Source of the DNA: Glandiceps talaboti | Lineage: Eukaryota; Hemichordata; Enteropneusta; Spengelidae | Reading direction: 5' to 3' | DNA length: 64,000 nt | NCBI RefSeq assembly: GCF_964340395.1 | Contig: NC_135566.1 | Coordinates: forward strand, 18,976,501-19,040,500 | Shown here: one piece after another, positions 30,781 to 43,009 of the stretch | Layout: every line of letters begins with the position of its first letter | Numbering within the stretch: the first letter of the stretch is position 1 | Position numbers and translations under genes: made by a program | Notes under the pieces: generated by a model | The model's input: only the letters and a program-made list of their open reading frames with translations | Told to the model about the DNA's origin: nothing | The model's database searches: none

Positions 30781-33700
30781 TTAGTGACAATTTAGATCTC
30801 TTAGTTTCTCTTTGAGTACTGCTAGAAATAGATCAATGATATCTTGGTTACAGCGATAATGAAGTACACACACTCTTAGGCGAAACTTTCCAAGTAACGT
30901 GGTTGATGATAAAAATACGGAACCATCTTCTCTGATCTTCTCACACAGCTTTTTATTAATTATTTCATTTTCTTCTTCCTTACCAGTCTCATAGTGAAAA
31001 GTAATGACTGTAAGCTGTGGATATTTACCAACAACTATGCCTGGTAGTTCTATAGGGAGATAAAATCATAGTGGTATATTAGTGTATCCATATTAAAAAC
31101 CTTCTAAAACATATTTTGCATATATACAACTGTTACAAATGGCTGTGATTTGGGATTCTTAAATGTATATTCGGCGAGGGAAATACTTTCAAGAGCCGAG
31201 AGTATATTGTTAATCAAATTCATTCATGATGTTGTTTATCGCTGGTTTAGCCCCCTATACCTATACAACAGTACTAGAAAGTGGGTGTAAATACGACAAA
31301 TGTGCATCCACGTGCAAACGAGCATAACATGTACAAGAACAACGTTAACGTTCACGGCTTCAATACAAAAATTAAGGTGCTTTGATCAAATTGCTAAATT
31401 TAGGTACATTACAGACCTGAGAGTTTTGCATACAGATATCTGGTCAATTGTATCTTTTCGTCAAGACATTTCCTGAACGTCTTAACTCCATGGAGTTGTA
31501 ATGGAAGCCACATTCGCATACCTCTATGTACAAGAAAAGTAAATTTTTAGTGTAAACCTTCTATCCCGTCAACCAAAATCCAATGTGCGCAGTATAGTAA
31601 CAGGTATTTAGTTTCAGTGATAAGTAAAAGTTTGAATAAAGTGAATGGTTCTCACATTTCATGACAACAATATGACTTAATGGTAAAGAGTCCCAAGTAA
31701 TATTTTTATTAGAAGAAAGTAATAGCACCAATAACGTTGTAGCACAAATGTAAAGTTTTTGAAATTAAAAAAAACACGTTTTTATCCACATGCCAATTCA
31801 TATTTGTTACTCATGGCATACGGTATGCACCATTACTTGCACTGTGCCTTGAGACAGGGAGTCTATGCTTCTAAAAATTGCATTTATTGACCCAAAGTTC
31901 ACACCTCTGGTACAATCATTTTGATTTGAACAATTTTCCAACTAGACCCTCAAAAGGAACATCCCTACCAAATATAAAAACAATCGGCCAAGTGGTTTCA
32001 ATTGTGCGCGCGCGCGCGCACACACACACACACACGCACGCACGCACGCACGCACGCACGTACTCACGCACACAGATAGACAGGCACCGCACCATGCCTA
32101 CAGCACTCCTGAACCCCGTATTGGTTCAGTTGTGCTTTAAAAAATGAGGAAAACAATCACTTTATTTATTTATCTATTTATTTACGAAAGAGTACATCAC
32201 TTTCGACAAGAACATGGTCTGTAGTTCAACTCATTTCAATTCCTAGTTGGACACCCAGCACAGTTATACACACAATTATATTTGTATTTTCAAACATCAA
32301 CATTTATACATGTACACACAATTTCAAAGGCTATAAATACATACCTAAAATGTTTGGTGAACTCAAATGTGAGATTACCTGGTGACTCTTCTTCCATGTT
32401 TAATTTAGTATCTTGTAGGTATGGTGCGTCATCATGTTCAGTATTGGCATTTCGTAGTATATATCCCCTTTTCACTAACACCATACCAGTTCCAAATGGT
32501 AAAAATAAACCTAATACAGAGTGGTTGATGTAAACTTAAATAAATACCCCTCACTATGTAATGTACACATCTTCAAAACTCAGAGGGAACAAAGATCATA
32601 TACTGCAAGTACTAAATAACTTACGACATATTACCTTCATGTGGGTCGATGGCGACTGAGTCTGTTCTATTCACTCCCTTGAAATAGGGTTTGTATTCAT
32701 CCACCAAGACAAAAAATCCCCCATACGCTGCATCCACATGAAACCATAGATTGTATTCTTCCGCCACATCAGCAATCTGGTCTATAGGATCAATAGAGCC
32801 AACATCAGTCGTACCAAGTGTACCAACAATCATAAATGGTAGCAGTCCAGCCTGTACATGGTACAAATTAATATTAATTGTGTCTTCATAAACATGTCTT
32901 ACTAATAATTCTATTGTGTTACGGAATAAGTCCTTTATTATATACTCAGTTGAATTTTGAAAAAACCCATGTTTTACCATATCGGGGTTTCGCTTCTGCC
33001 ATTTTACCCCTTTATTTATTTATTTTTACCCCTTTTGAGATATTTTTTCAAACAAAAGGACTCAATATATAAAACTTTATTCGGATATTCAAAATATACG
33101 ATGAAACCATATGTGTATGTGTAGCTTGGAGGGGACCCTACAGAAATTCTTGTGTTCATTTTCATGCACTGTCTCCCCACGTCCCTGTTATAAATTCTGT
33201 TCGTTCCCATAGGCCTAATACAAAAATATGTGGTTCCGATTATGCTCAATTTTAGAATAGATTGGGTAGGTCGATTTTTTATTCATTTTTTTGAGTGTCT
33301 AGTTCAGGTTTCCATTGCTTTCCAAATGGTCTCTGTGTTGTTTATTTCTTCCTATCAGATGTACCATACAGCAATAACAGCTAGATTGGAAGAACAATTT
33401 TATATTGTCATTTTAAGTTGATGTTATTTTCCGCATCCACTATTTCTCGTGAGACTTCACAATTTTTCCGATTTCATTATTTTTTAATCGAAAACGTAAA
33501 AAAAAATTTAGTTTCGGCAGTGAAAAGCTAGGTGGGGTCGGGTAACCAGTACCAAACAGTTAATTTTTTAGGCCTTATCAGTTGACATACTAGATTTGAT
33601 TAGAGTACCTCTTTGTCTTTCTGTATCAATGTTCGCAGTTCGTCCACTTTCATCCTGAAATTTTCGTCAATTGGTACTTTTCTGATAATAGCTTCAAACA

Positions 33701-34649
33701 GACCAGCAGTATTCAATACTTTCTGATGACATACATGGCTCATCACAGTCATGTAAACAACAAGCCTACAATCGGAGAATACAATTTTAAGTTTTCAGTT
33801 TGATTTATAATAGTATATGGCAATTGTCTCTTTATATATATATTCCCCACCCCAAGAGGACTATTACAATGGGTTATGCCCATTTTGTTCGTGTGTCTGT
33901 CAGCCTATTCGTGTGTGCGTGTGTCACATCTTTGTCATGCAATAACCAATTTCATTCAAACCTGGTATAAAGATGCCATATTATATAGGACATATGCACG
34001 TCACTTTGTTTCATAACATATGCAAATTTGACCGAATAGTGACCGCATTTTTTTGCATAGTTACTGCATAAAACAAAAATTGTAAAATATAGAGGCTCCA
34101 TTCAAGTGTATATTTCTATATTATCAAAATGCATGATTTCTTTTAAGACCTTGACCTTTCAGGGTCAGTTATCACAATCCAGCCATTTCTTGCATATGAC
34201 AGACACTTTGTAGTTTGTTTTAAGTCATGCTTGCAGGTAATATAGAAGAGGAGAATAATATAATATACATGTAATGTGATGTGATGTGATGTGATGACTT
34301 TTACCCTGGCCATGACCTTCAGGGTCAATTATCAAAATCAAGCTATTTCTTCATATGTATCTTGGGCACAAGTATTAATAAAGAATATTCTAATCAAAAC
34401 AATGCAACACAAGTATTGCAAACTTGTCCATTATACCTTGTATAACTACTAAGAGATAGATATACCTTTCAAAGTCACGTCCTTTAACACCCTTACTATG
34501 TCGTGCTGCTACAACAGCCAACAATGTTCCTGCTGAACCACCAGATGTTAAATTCCCAGCATGCCCTGCTGGGTAACCAATGAGATTAGCCACCCATGAA
34601 ATTAACATATTCTCCATCCGGACAGCACCTGCACCCAGTGCAAACGCGG
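30781..34649 (-). pseudogene. Group II PLP decarboxylase, inverted copy A (exons 3-8; catalytic Lys replaced by Glu)
   Basis: Exons in coding order: 34649-34466, 33765-33609, 32851-32635, 32510-32345, 31523-31417, 31049-30781. Each has exactly the same length as its partner in copy B (184, 157, 217, 166, 107, 269 nt), with GT/AG borders and no frameshift or early stop. It retains [11 protein letters not shown], the SHVCHQK histidine region, VDAAYGG (Asp that contacts the PLP pyridine nitrogen) and LFLPFGTG. The Schiff-base lysine in DPHK is Glu here (GAA at about 32638-32636 where B has AAA). Exons 1 and 2 are not found between 34.7 and 41.3 kb. Without that Lys a PLP decarboxylase should be inactive. 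Either a young pseudogene or a pseudoenzyme with other 5' exons; I favour pseudogene. Confidence 0.75.
32006..32060. repeat. (CG)n/(CA)n/(CGCA)n microsatellite
   Basis: GCGCGCGC, then CACACA, then CGCACGCA repeats in intron 6 of copy A. It matches, inverted, the (TG)n at 52338-52434 in copy B and belongs to the module-bearing repeat family described there. Confidence 0.8.
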
Positions 34650-35112
34650 CTGATTCATAATTTGACAGAAATTGGTAAAAAAAATATATGATACATGAAT
34701 TGAGATTGGCAATTTACATATCTTTAGTTCTTATTCAGAGACTCGTATGTAAGCGTGACCTCTGACCATCATGTATCTCTATTGTCTGCTTACCTTTTAA
34801 ATCTATCAAAGAGTGTTCAAGTATCCTTTGTTATTGTGCAATGAATTGTTGTCACCTGGACGTGTCTGTACAACTTTTTTCTGAGTTGAGGACAGTCTCT
34901 ATGTATTGTCCAATTGTGTGAATAAAACATATGCCTCAGTTTAGGGTCCACCTTCAGTAGGTGCTCAAAACTACTAACAGCAAATGAAAAACCATATCAG
35001 ACAACAAACTCAGCCATACATCAATATATCGAAAAGCCCGATATCTTAGAATCCATCTTAGTAAAGGATATTGTAAGAATTAAAATGATCCAGCGATGTA
35101 GCACCGGGTAGA

Positions 35113-35256
35113 AGAGGCCGTTTCAAGCACCTGACTTTAAACACCAACAGTTTCTTTTCTAAAACCATTAGCGACTGGAACTCACTAAATAATGATCTGA
35201 AAGCCAGTCCGGACACTGACACTTTCAAGGCTAAACTCCATAGATATTATTATTAG
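35113..35256 (+). mobile_element. 3' end of a non-LTR retrotransposon ORF (fragment)
   Basis: An open stretch encodes RGRFKHLTLNTNSFFSKTIS then DWNSLNNDL and ends at TAG. The pattern 'ffs.tisdWNsL...l.a.p.tdtFk..L' is the usual C-terminus of CR1/Jockey-type reverse transcriptase ORFs. Upstream DNA (35020-35112) may belong to the same fragment. Low-copy debris, not functional. Confidence 0.65.
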
Positions 35257-35314
35257 GTTTTTGTGTGCATCCATCCCCCAGCTGTGAAATCCGTAAGGAG
35301 ATTAGCATAGATAG

Positions 35315-35337
35315 ATGGACGGACGGACGGACGGACG

Positions 35338-35405
<68 letters not shown>
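35315..35405. repeat. (GACG)n/(GACA)n tetranucleotide array
   Basis: About 22 tetranucleotides, GACG first and then GACA; it lies directly after the non-LTR fragment. Confidence 0.95.
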
Positions 35406-35699
35406 TTAAAGTTCTCCTGAGTGATTTGTGGCTTGTAGTGACAAGACGAAAGATTATGTGTCATATTAAGAAAAAAGGAAATTGGTCCAATCATAATATC
35501 TCCATGGTATGATCGTGATATGATACAAAAGGACACAAAATAGATATATGTTTGTTGCATGTATATGGCAACCTGCACATATATCGCCCCAAATTGCCGC
35601 ACCCTTATTCTTCTTGCTTTGCATATTGGTAGGGTTATGTATTCTATAGTCAGAGTTATTAGTAGAAAGTCATGACATCTACTTGTGTTGATCACATAT

Positions 35700-36830
35700 A
35701 TGTACCTCCGATAGAAGTGTAAGGGTGTGCGTTACAGTGTTAATGACCATGCCATATAACTTGGCATGACAAATAAACAAATCAGTTTCGATGTCACCAG
35801 AAATGACGCCCTGGCGTGGCAAAGTTGTAAAGTTGTAGACTTCAAATATTCTGGCGACTTGTTGTGAACGGTTGGATTATTTCTTATAACTTACCACTCA
35901 CTGATTTCCGTGAAAGTCTGCTATGTCATTTAGCATAAATGACAGGGAGACAGATATAGTCACAATCCTTCAAAACTAAGAAAAATGAGGGAAAGACGTC
36001 CAAGTACTTGTAGTTTTACTGAACGACTGTGTCTTTCTTCTGTGTGTGACCTGAGAATGTTAAGTTAACAAACGAGAGGTTATGGTCATTGTCTGGTGTA
36101 AACCTTTGAGCTTTGGCTTTGAGCCAAGTAACGATTGTCAATCAACCATTCTTGAAGGTCGAAAGAGACACAGTCGCTTCTGTGTTCGCAAGTATTGTCT
36201 CTACAAGCTCTGTGAACGGCTTTAGAAATGTTCAAAAAACGAAATTATTTCTGTTTTTTTGACCATTTTAATGTTTCTTCATTTTTCATCTTACTATCGT
36301 ATTGCACATGCTAGGGAATTCGGGTTTGTTTTAATTGATATAAAGGACGAGGAACTCACTAGAGGGATTTTGTGTTAGTTTAACGGGCAATCAGCACTAC
36401 TTTCTCGAAAATGGGATACAGGATACAACAAATATTGCCATTTTGACGAATAATAGCAAGGATTTGGATCAAAATTCCAATAATTTGTCTAGTGAGATTT
36501 TGACATTTTTATTTATAAATGATATTTATTGGTTGGTTGTTGGCGCAACTAATTTCCACTGATTAGCATATACCATGACAGGCCCAAGCTTAAAGTGCCA
36601 CAAGCTGAGTTTCTAATTGTTTCCTCAACTTACGTCCATCAAATATGCTAATAAAACTTTCCTAGTAAAATGACGTTGATGCATGCCTTTTACGACATTG
36701 CCATTGCCTGTTGGATTGTTAGAACACTGGCTAGCAGGTTTGAAAGGTTTGAATTTAGTTAATTGCAAATGATGGTTAAGTATGCTTCAGTAAGTACAGT
36801 GAGTACACATTAATATGCACCACAAAATAT
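35700..36830. other. Intergenic DNA, nothing recognised
   Basis: No ORF, RNA gene or clear repeat structure seen; AT-rich with scattered poly-T. Confidence 0.5.
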
Positions 36831-36864
36831 TTACACCCCAAAACGTATCAACTCGTATCATTAC

Positions 36865-36899
36865 CTCCCGGAAGGGTACGGGAGGTATTACAAGGGGAA

Positions 36900-36942
<43 letters not shown>

Positions 36943-39900
36943 GTCTGTCTGTCCGTGTGTGTGTCTGTGTCATCATTTGCTAAAAATCGGCTGGCTCAAT
37001 TGTAATGAAATTTGGAATATATAATCTTTTGGGTAGTGGTTACACCTGATTATTTTTTGAGCCAGATCTGTTAATGTTTAATTAGAGAAAATTGCATATT
37101 AATAAAATCAACTAATTAAGCAATAACTTAAGACTGCATACTTCAATTTCAATATAATTTAGTATATTTGTTAAACATAACAACATACATTTGTCCTATA
37201 AAATTTGGTGATGTACCTTACAGCGTTAACGAATAATTTGCATAATTAATTATTTTTGGTAATTGAATTGAATTGAATTGAATTGAAATTTATTTCATCA
37301 GATAACAAAAAACAAACAATAAATAAATAAATAAATAATACATTACACTTTCAAACAAATTGGACAAAAGGAAATATACATGTGTTATCTAATGGGGACC
37401 ATGAAAATAGTTCAGCAGAACTAGTCGTGTCCATGGCCCGTACATTCAATTTTAGATTAATTCAAATTCATAAATGGACGCAATGAAGAAAATTAAGTCA
37501 AAAATAAACACAGCACGCATTCACGCACACTCATACACACACACGCACGCACATACATACATACATACATACATACGCATACACACACACGAGAAGAAAT
37601 AAAGCAAAAACCAGAAATGTTGTAAAAACGCCAAAGAGTATAAATTAAGGTTGGTGTGTAGAATTTAAAATATAATTTCTTAGTTCATTTTTGAACTGTT
37701 GCCTGGACATGTTAATTTTTAGGTGACTTGGTAAAGAGTTCCAGTGCTTTGTCGCTGCATATTTGAAATTGTGTTGGGTGATGGTCAATTTTATCGATGG
37801 TGGACGAAAGTTACCACTGGAGGCTGAACGGTTTTGATATGTATGAATGGGACGGTCAAAATACTTTTCTATGTTGTGGGGATAACGATTATTTCTAAGA
37901 TCATACACAAAAATACAGGAGGAAAATTTACTAAGTTGAAATATATTTAGAACATTAAGTTGGTTAAAAAGGGGTTCAGAGTGTGCGTTGAAATCAGTGA
38001 ATGTTATCAAGCGGACAAATTTCTTTTGTAGTCGGAATATTGGGTCGAGAAGAGTTTGGTAAGTATTGCCCCAAATCTCTAAACAATATGTAAAGTGTGG
38101 TAAAATAAATGAATTATATATCATGATAAGGGTCGATCTGGGAACAAAGTGACGTAAACGTGAAATAATTCCTACTTTTTTGTTAACAACTTTGATGATA
38201 TTTTCTATGTGAGATTTCCAAGAAAGAGAAGGATCAATAGAAACACCGAGGTAACTTGCAGATGAAACTTGCTCTATCGTCGTACTGCCAACATAAAGAT
38301 TACCTTCCAAAGTTATATTTCTCTGTGGCGTTTTAATCAACATGAAATTGGTTTTCCCTTCATTAATAGTAAGTTTGTTAGCCATGCACCATCTAATCAC
38401 ATGTTGGAACTCTTCATTGATAGTGTTGAGGTTAAGTTTTGGGGAATACAATGGTCGAAATAAATTTGTATCATCGGCGAAAAGTCTGAAATTGAAATAG
38501 TTGGTGGAGTTGCAAATATCATTGATATAAATGAGAAAAAGGGTCGGGCCGAGAATTGATCCCTGAGGCACGCCACACTGGATTTGCTGTGGACTTGAAG
38601 ATTTCCCGCCAACAATTACGGATTGATGACGTTTATAAAGGTAGCTACGAAACCAGTTTAGCGATTCACCCCTAATCCCATAGATATGTAACTTGCGTAA
38701 TAAAATTTCGTGATTTATGGTGTCAAAAGCTTTCTTGAAATCGATAAATATTCCAAAGGTTGTATTTCCATTGTCCATCGTATTAGTTAATTCTGCGACA
38801 ATGTCGACAAGGGCCAATTTAGTGCTGTAGCGTTTGCGAAAACCATACTGAATATCTGATAGGATGTTGAATTTGTCTAAATAGGAAACAATTTGCTTAT
38901 TAACGATAATTTCGAAAATTTTGCTGAAAACGGGTAGTACTGAAATAGGTCTGTAATTCCCAACGTTAAGAGGGGACCCCTTCTTATACAATGGTGTAAC
39001 TTTTGCAAACTTAAGTGCCTCGGGAAACATTCCTTTGGTAAGTGACATATTAATAATATGCGAAAGGGGACTAGAAATGTGATTAGCTGCATGCTTGGCC
39101 AACAAGGGATGGATGAGATCGTAACCAGACGCTTTGTTTGTGTCAAGGGACAGTAATTCTTCTGCAATATCTTCAGCAACAACTGGTCTAAAAAAGAAAG
39201 AGTTGTTGTAATTTCCTGTTATGAACTGTTCAAAATCGATATCGGACGATATGTTAGATGCTAAGTTAGGACCAATATTTGTAAAAAAAAATCACAAAAA
39301 GTGTTAGCTATTTTTGTAGGGTCTGTTTCGATCTCTTTCCTGTCTGGCAAATGCAACTTATTTGGTGTAGAATTCTTGTTCACATTTCTATTTAAAATGT
39401 CATTAATAACTTTCCAGGTTTTGGAAGAATTACCCGCTACAGAAGTGAATTTATTATAGAAATGACGTCTCTTAGCAGCTCTCATGACACGTGTTAAAAT
39501 GTTTCTGTACGTTTTATAGTATTCTTGTAAAACATTGTTCCTTGGCGACCGTTTAGTTTTAGAGAACAGTGTGTGTTTCTTTTTAATCGAAATGAGAATT
39601 CCCCTTGTCAACCAGGGTTTATGGAGAAATGACTTTCGCCCAGTTTTCGTGTTAAGGGGGACATGTTTAGAGACTAAACTTTGGAATTTAGCGTAGAATT
39701 AGGCTATATCTGAAGAATGCATCCTTCATATTCAACATAATTTAGTACATATGCTAACCATGAGAAAACACATATATGTCCTATCAAGTTTGTTGATGTA
39801 CCTTTCAGTGTTAATGAATAATTTGCATAATTAATGATTCTTGGTAATTAGGCTATATCTCACGACTGCATACTTCAATTTCAATACAATTCAGTACATA

Positions 39901-40600
39901 CATTAACCATAACAAATTGTGTATGTCCTGTAAAGTTAGTTGATGTACCTTTTATACAGTGTTAATGAAAAATTTGCATAATTAATTATTTTTGGTAATT
40001 AGGCTATACCTAAAGACTGCATACTTCAGTTTCAATACAATTTAGTACATACGTTAAACATAACAGAGTACATATCTCCAATAAAAGTTGTTGATTTTGT
40101 TTGAAGATTTAGTGATTAATTTGCATACTTAATTATTTTCGGTAATTAGGCTATATCTTAAGACTGCATACTTGAATTTCAATATAATTTAGTACATACA
40201 TTAACCATAACAAAGCGGATATATCCTATAAAATATTTGATATAGCTTACAGTCAGTTTTAACGAAAAATTTGCATAATTAATGATTTTAGGTAACTAGG
40301 TTGTATCTTAAAAATGCAAGCTTCAAATTTCGTATAATATGGTACATATATCAACAAGGATAATACGCACCTGTCCTATGAAGTCTGTTCCTACAACTTT
40401 TACCTTTAATGAGTATTTTGAATAATGAACGATATTCAGTAATTAAGTAGTATCATGCACTCTTCAAATTCCGTATAATTTGGCACATACATTAACCTAA
40501 GACAGCACGCTTGTATAAAAAAAGCCTGTTACCATAGTTTTTTTTAGTTTAATGAGTTATTTGCATAATTAGTGATTCCCTTACGGGAGGCATTCAGTTT
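36865..40600. repeat. 150-bp satellite block 1, with inserted retrotransposon
   Basis: Begins near CTCCCGGAAGGGTACGGGAG and a (CTGT)n run (36900-36950), ends near CCCTTACGGGAGGC. Between them monomers of ~150 bp repeat, with landmarks TTAGGCTATATCTTAAG, AATACAATTTAGTACATA and AATAATTTGCATAATTAAT. One monomer lies at 37060-37258 and about six at 39697-40590. The non-LTR element separates them. A second block of the same satellite lies at 58160-58955. Confidence 0.8.
37258..39697 (-). mobile_element. 5'-truncated CR1/L2-like non-LTR retrotransposon
   Basis: Minus-strand coding from about 39695 to 37645. The upstream part (FYAKFQSLVSKHVPLN..., then KPWLTRGILISIKKKH) is the region linking endonuclease and RT. 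A frameshift falls in an A8-9 run near 39285. The RT then follows: KVTPLYKKG, NYRPISVLP, FIDFKKAFDTINHEILL, QCGVPQGSILGPTLFLIYIN and the catalytic FADDTNLF. The C-terminus has HWNSLPSHL. The apurinic endonuclease is missing. The 3' end carries repeats of TTCAA instead of poly(A), as in CR1/L2 elements. It sits in a satellite monomer at GGTAATT/AGGCTA, with AATT on both sides. Confidence 0.88.
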
Positions 40601-41290
40601 AAATCTGGTTTTATTAACTGAAGGGTTAAGGTTCTCAAACATAGCCTAGTGGTACAAAGTATACTTTCATATATTACAAATGTGATAAAGTTTTGTTTTC
40701 TTTCGCTAATAAGTTCGTTTAGGTCTGTCCACTTGAAGTGAATTGTTGTATTTTCGTCCATGGATATACAGACGTCTACATTGTCGCAGGCGACTAACTC
40801 ACTTAAATATCAGAACTGCTTTTAAAATGGGACTTTTTCCTTCGATTACTATATATCACAGTCTCCGTGAGATGGACTATGCAAAAGAAATAAATACATG
40901 CATCATAGACATTGTCAAACAATTCTGTGCATTGTGTACGATCAGTTCTGATTATACGCTTATCAAGAAAATATATATGACAATTTTTTCAGTTTCTGTC
41001 TCGAGTTGGGGGTGCGTGGGTGTGTTGATATTTGTTCATTGTATTTGAGGTCACTGATATTGTGCATGTTCACTTCATTTACTTCAAGCGTTGAATTTTG
41101 ACAAGGAAACAGTGAGACTCTACCGTGTATCTGAACTCTTCTCTGCTCAAATTTAATATCATCACAACTTTTTTTCTGCTTGACGTGCTGTCCACATATC
41201 CACTGAGACAGCTGACTAAGTATAGATAAGACAGCGGAGACTGTAGTGAAATATTCCAAAAGCTTTGAAAACGATAGTTTTTTTTATATT
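40600..41290. other. Intergenic DNA, nothing recognised
   Basis: No repeat or coding structure that I can support; short ORFs on both strands lack family features. Confidence 0.4.
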
Positions 41291-41294
41291 TTAG

Positions 41295-41454
41295 AAGAAC
41301 TGTGGAATCATGAGTGGAGGAGGAAGCAAACCATCTGGTTTTAGACCACCATCTAAAATAGCAAGGCCTCCAGCTCCAATTGGACTACCAAAACCAGTAC
41401 AACCAGGGGAAGTTGAAGATGCTATAGCACATTCTGCAATGGCTGTGGATGTGG
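41295..41454 (+). CDS. Candidate first coding exon of a CLIP-like CAP-Gly linker protein
   Basis: After an acceptor-like TTTTATATTTTAG, an ATG at 41310 opens a reading frame of 56 codons (stop TAG at 41478-41480) that starts MSGGGSKPSGFRPPSKIARP. The pattern 'KPSG(L/F)(K/R)(A/P)P(S/T)KI.(K/R)P' is how CLIP-170/CLIP1-type microtubule plus-end proteins begin, before their CAP-Gly domains. A possible donor, GTATGA, is at 41455. No CAP-Gly exon is seen downstream, so the rest would have to lie beyond the window with the decarboxylase genes inside an intron, or the exon is an orphan. It ends just before the segmental duplication starts (41.51 kb). Confidence 0.4.
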
Positions 41455-41510
41455 GTATGATGTCAACCGATGCAGCTTAGTACTTTCAATTCTTATCATT
41501 GTTCATGTCA

Positions 41511-41915
41511 TCTGTTTAAAATGGTCACAGCTGGCAATATTTATCGATAAGCTAATCCTCGCTCAGATCCAACACTTGCCCTGTATCACCCATTTCCAAC
41601 AGCATTGCAACACCACAGTGACGGCTGACCCTATTCACGTAGAATTGGCGCTTGCATCTCGGAAATTATTGGCCGTTTTCCACTCATATGCACCCAAGTT
41701 CGGTTGATCAAACTTCAGTAAGGTAATTATGATACCAGTAGCTAAGGCAATTACACATGAACTCTCTGATGCGAGAATGTACGTTGTTCAAAGCAAATGA
41801 TTAACTTCCAAAATAGCTGTGTTTTTTCACTGTTTACTGTTGATAATAGTCAATACATGAATTGAACAGGAAACCATATTTTCACACGTGTTTACCGAGG
41901 CCGAAAACGACAAAT
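41511..41915. repeat. Segmental duplication, unit 1 left part
   Basis: Nearly identical to 58955-59362, starting at TTTAAAATGGTCACAGCTGG and ending GAGGCCGAAAACGACAAATC. In unit 1 about 3.2 kb (41916-45165) separates this part from the rest of the duplicated DNA; in unit 2 the two parts are contiguous. Confidence 0.85.
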
Positions 41916-42075
41916 CAGTCTTCTAGTTCAAGTGTCGGTCTTCTAATTCAAGTGTCGGTCTTCTAATTCAAAAATCGGTCTTCTAATAATTCAAGTGTCG
42001 GTCTTCTAGTTCAAGTGTCGGTCTTCTAATTCAAGTGTCGGTCTTCTGGTTCAAGTGTCGCGTCCATCTTCTCAT
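41916..42075 (+). repeat. 20-bp tandem array, left arm
   Basis: About seven copies of GGTCTTCTAATTCAAGTGTC with small variants; followed by a spacer and an (ACTAT)n run at 42083-42124. The same unit appears in opposite orientation at 42727-42980. Confidence 0.9.
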
Positions 42076-42125
42076 TCAAAAGTTTACTATACTATACTAT
42101 ACTATACTATACTATACTATACTAG

Positions 42126-42726
42126 ACCAATGGGATCTCATGTGAGGATGTCCGGCTTTCGAGATATGTCTCACACTTGCACAACGTGTATCATCACATC
42201 ATGGCATCAGAAACTACTGTAGTTCCTGAAAATTTGATACTAGTCACTTTAGACATGGTATATATGTACACAAATACGTTGCAGTCTGACGCAATGCAGT
42301 CAGTTGTCAAAGCACTTGACTCGCCAGTTACACAAACAATCGACTGTAGCATTCCAAAATACAAAACCACAACCACCAGTGTATCTCCTAAAACTATTAT
42401 GTGATTCTCACGAAAACACATTAAAATTTAATGAAGAATTCTACACACAAACATGTGTATGTAGCATGGGCTCTTGGGCATCACCCGAAATAGCCAACAT
42501 AGCATTCCATGAACTGGAAAGTCGCATTATTGAAATCTACACGAATAAAATATCACTCTGGACACGTTTCAGGGATGACGTTTTCAAGATATCTTGTGGC
42601 ACCCAAGTCGAACTAAATAATCTGAGTGAAAAAATAAACCAAATACATCCAACTTTCACATTTTCGTTGGAAAGCTCAGATACGGAAGTAACATATCTTG
42701 ATCTTACAATCCACAAATGTCAATGG
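42126..42726 (+). mobile_element. Penelope-like reverse transcriptase fragment
   Basis: Two overlapping frames cover an RT core. The first (to about 42400) has ENLILVTLDMVYMYTNTL, matching 'ilvtiDv.slYTNip'. The second (42340-42717) has NEEFYTQTCVCSMGSWASPE for 'F.Q..G.aMGs..AP', then FRDDVF at the catalytic (Y/F)xDD, and SSDTEVTYLDLTIHK for 's...i.fLDl.i.k'. These are hallmarks of Penelope-like element RT. A frameshift joins the frames around 42345. No GIY-YIG endonuclease is present. The second frame runs on into the 20-bp array and stops after the first repeat. Confidence 0.7.
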
Positions 42727-42980
42727 CACCAAGACCGACACTTGAATTAGAAGACCGACACTTGAACTAGAAGACCGACACTTGAATTAGAAGACCGACA
42801 CTTGAATTAGAAGACCGACACTTGAACTAGAAGACCGACACTTGAATTAGAAGACCGACACTTGAACTAGAAGACCGACACTTGAATTAGAAGACCGACA
42901 CTTGAATTAGAAGACCGACACTTGAACTAGAAGACCGACACTTGAATTAGAAGACCGACACTTGAATTAGAAGACCGATT
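42727..42980 (-). repeat. 20-bp tandem array, right arm (inverted)
   Basis: About 13 copies of AAGACCGACACTTGAATTAG, the reverse complement of the left-arm unit at 41916-42075. The main variation is AATTAG versus AACTAG. Confidence 0.95.
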
Positions 42981-43009
42981 TGTCGTCATCAGCCACGGTA
43001 CGTGTTTCA

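Larger units (their letters stand above)
30660..34735 (-). repeat. Inverted segmental duplicate of 49.26-54.63 kb
   Basis: Exons and introns align with the reverse complement of the decarboxylase B region. Downstream flank (CTTAAGAGTAAATATTGCAC) and upstream flank (AATTTACATATCTTTAG) also match; similarity stops near 34.73 kb, before exon 2 would be reached. Intron-level similarity points to a DNA-level, fairly recent copy. Confidence 0.8.

Noticed and set aside
40743-41259. Two ~100-aa ORFs on opposite strands
   Set aside because: No recognisable domain, no splice context, and biased hydrophobic composition expected of AT-rich DNA.
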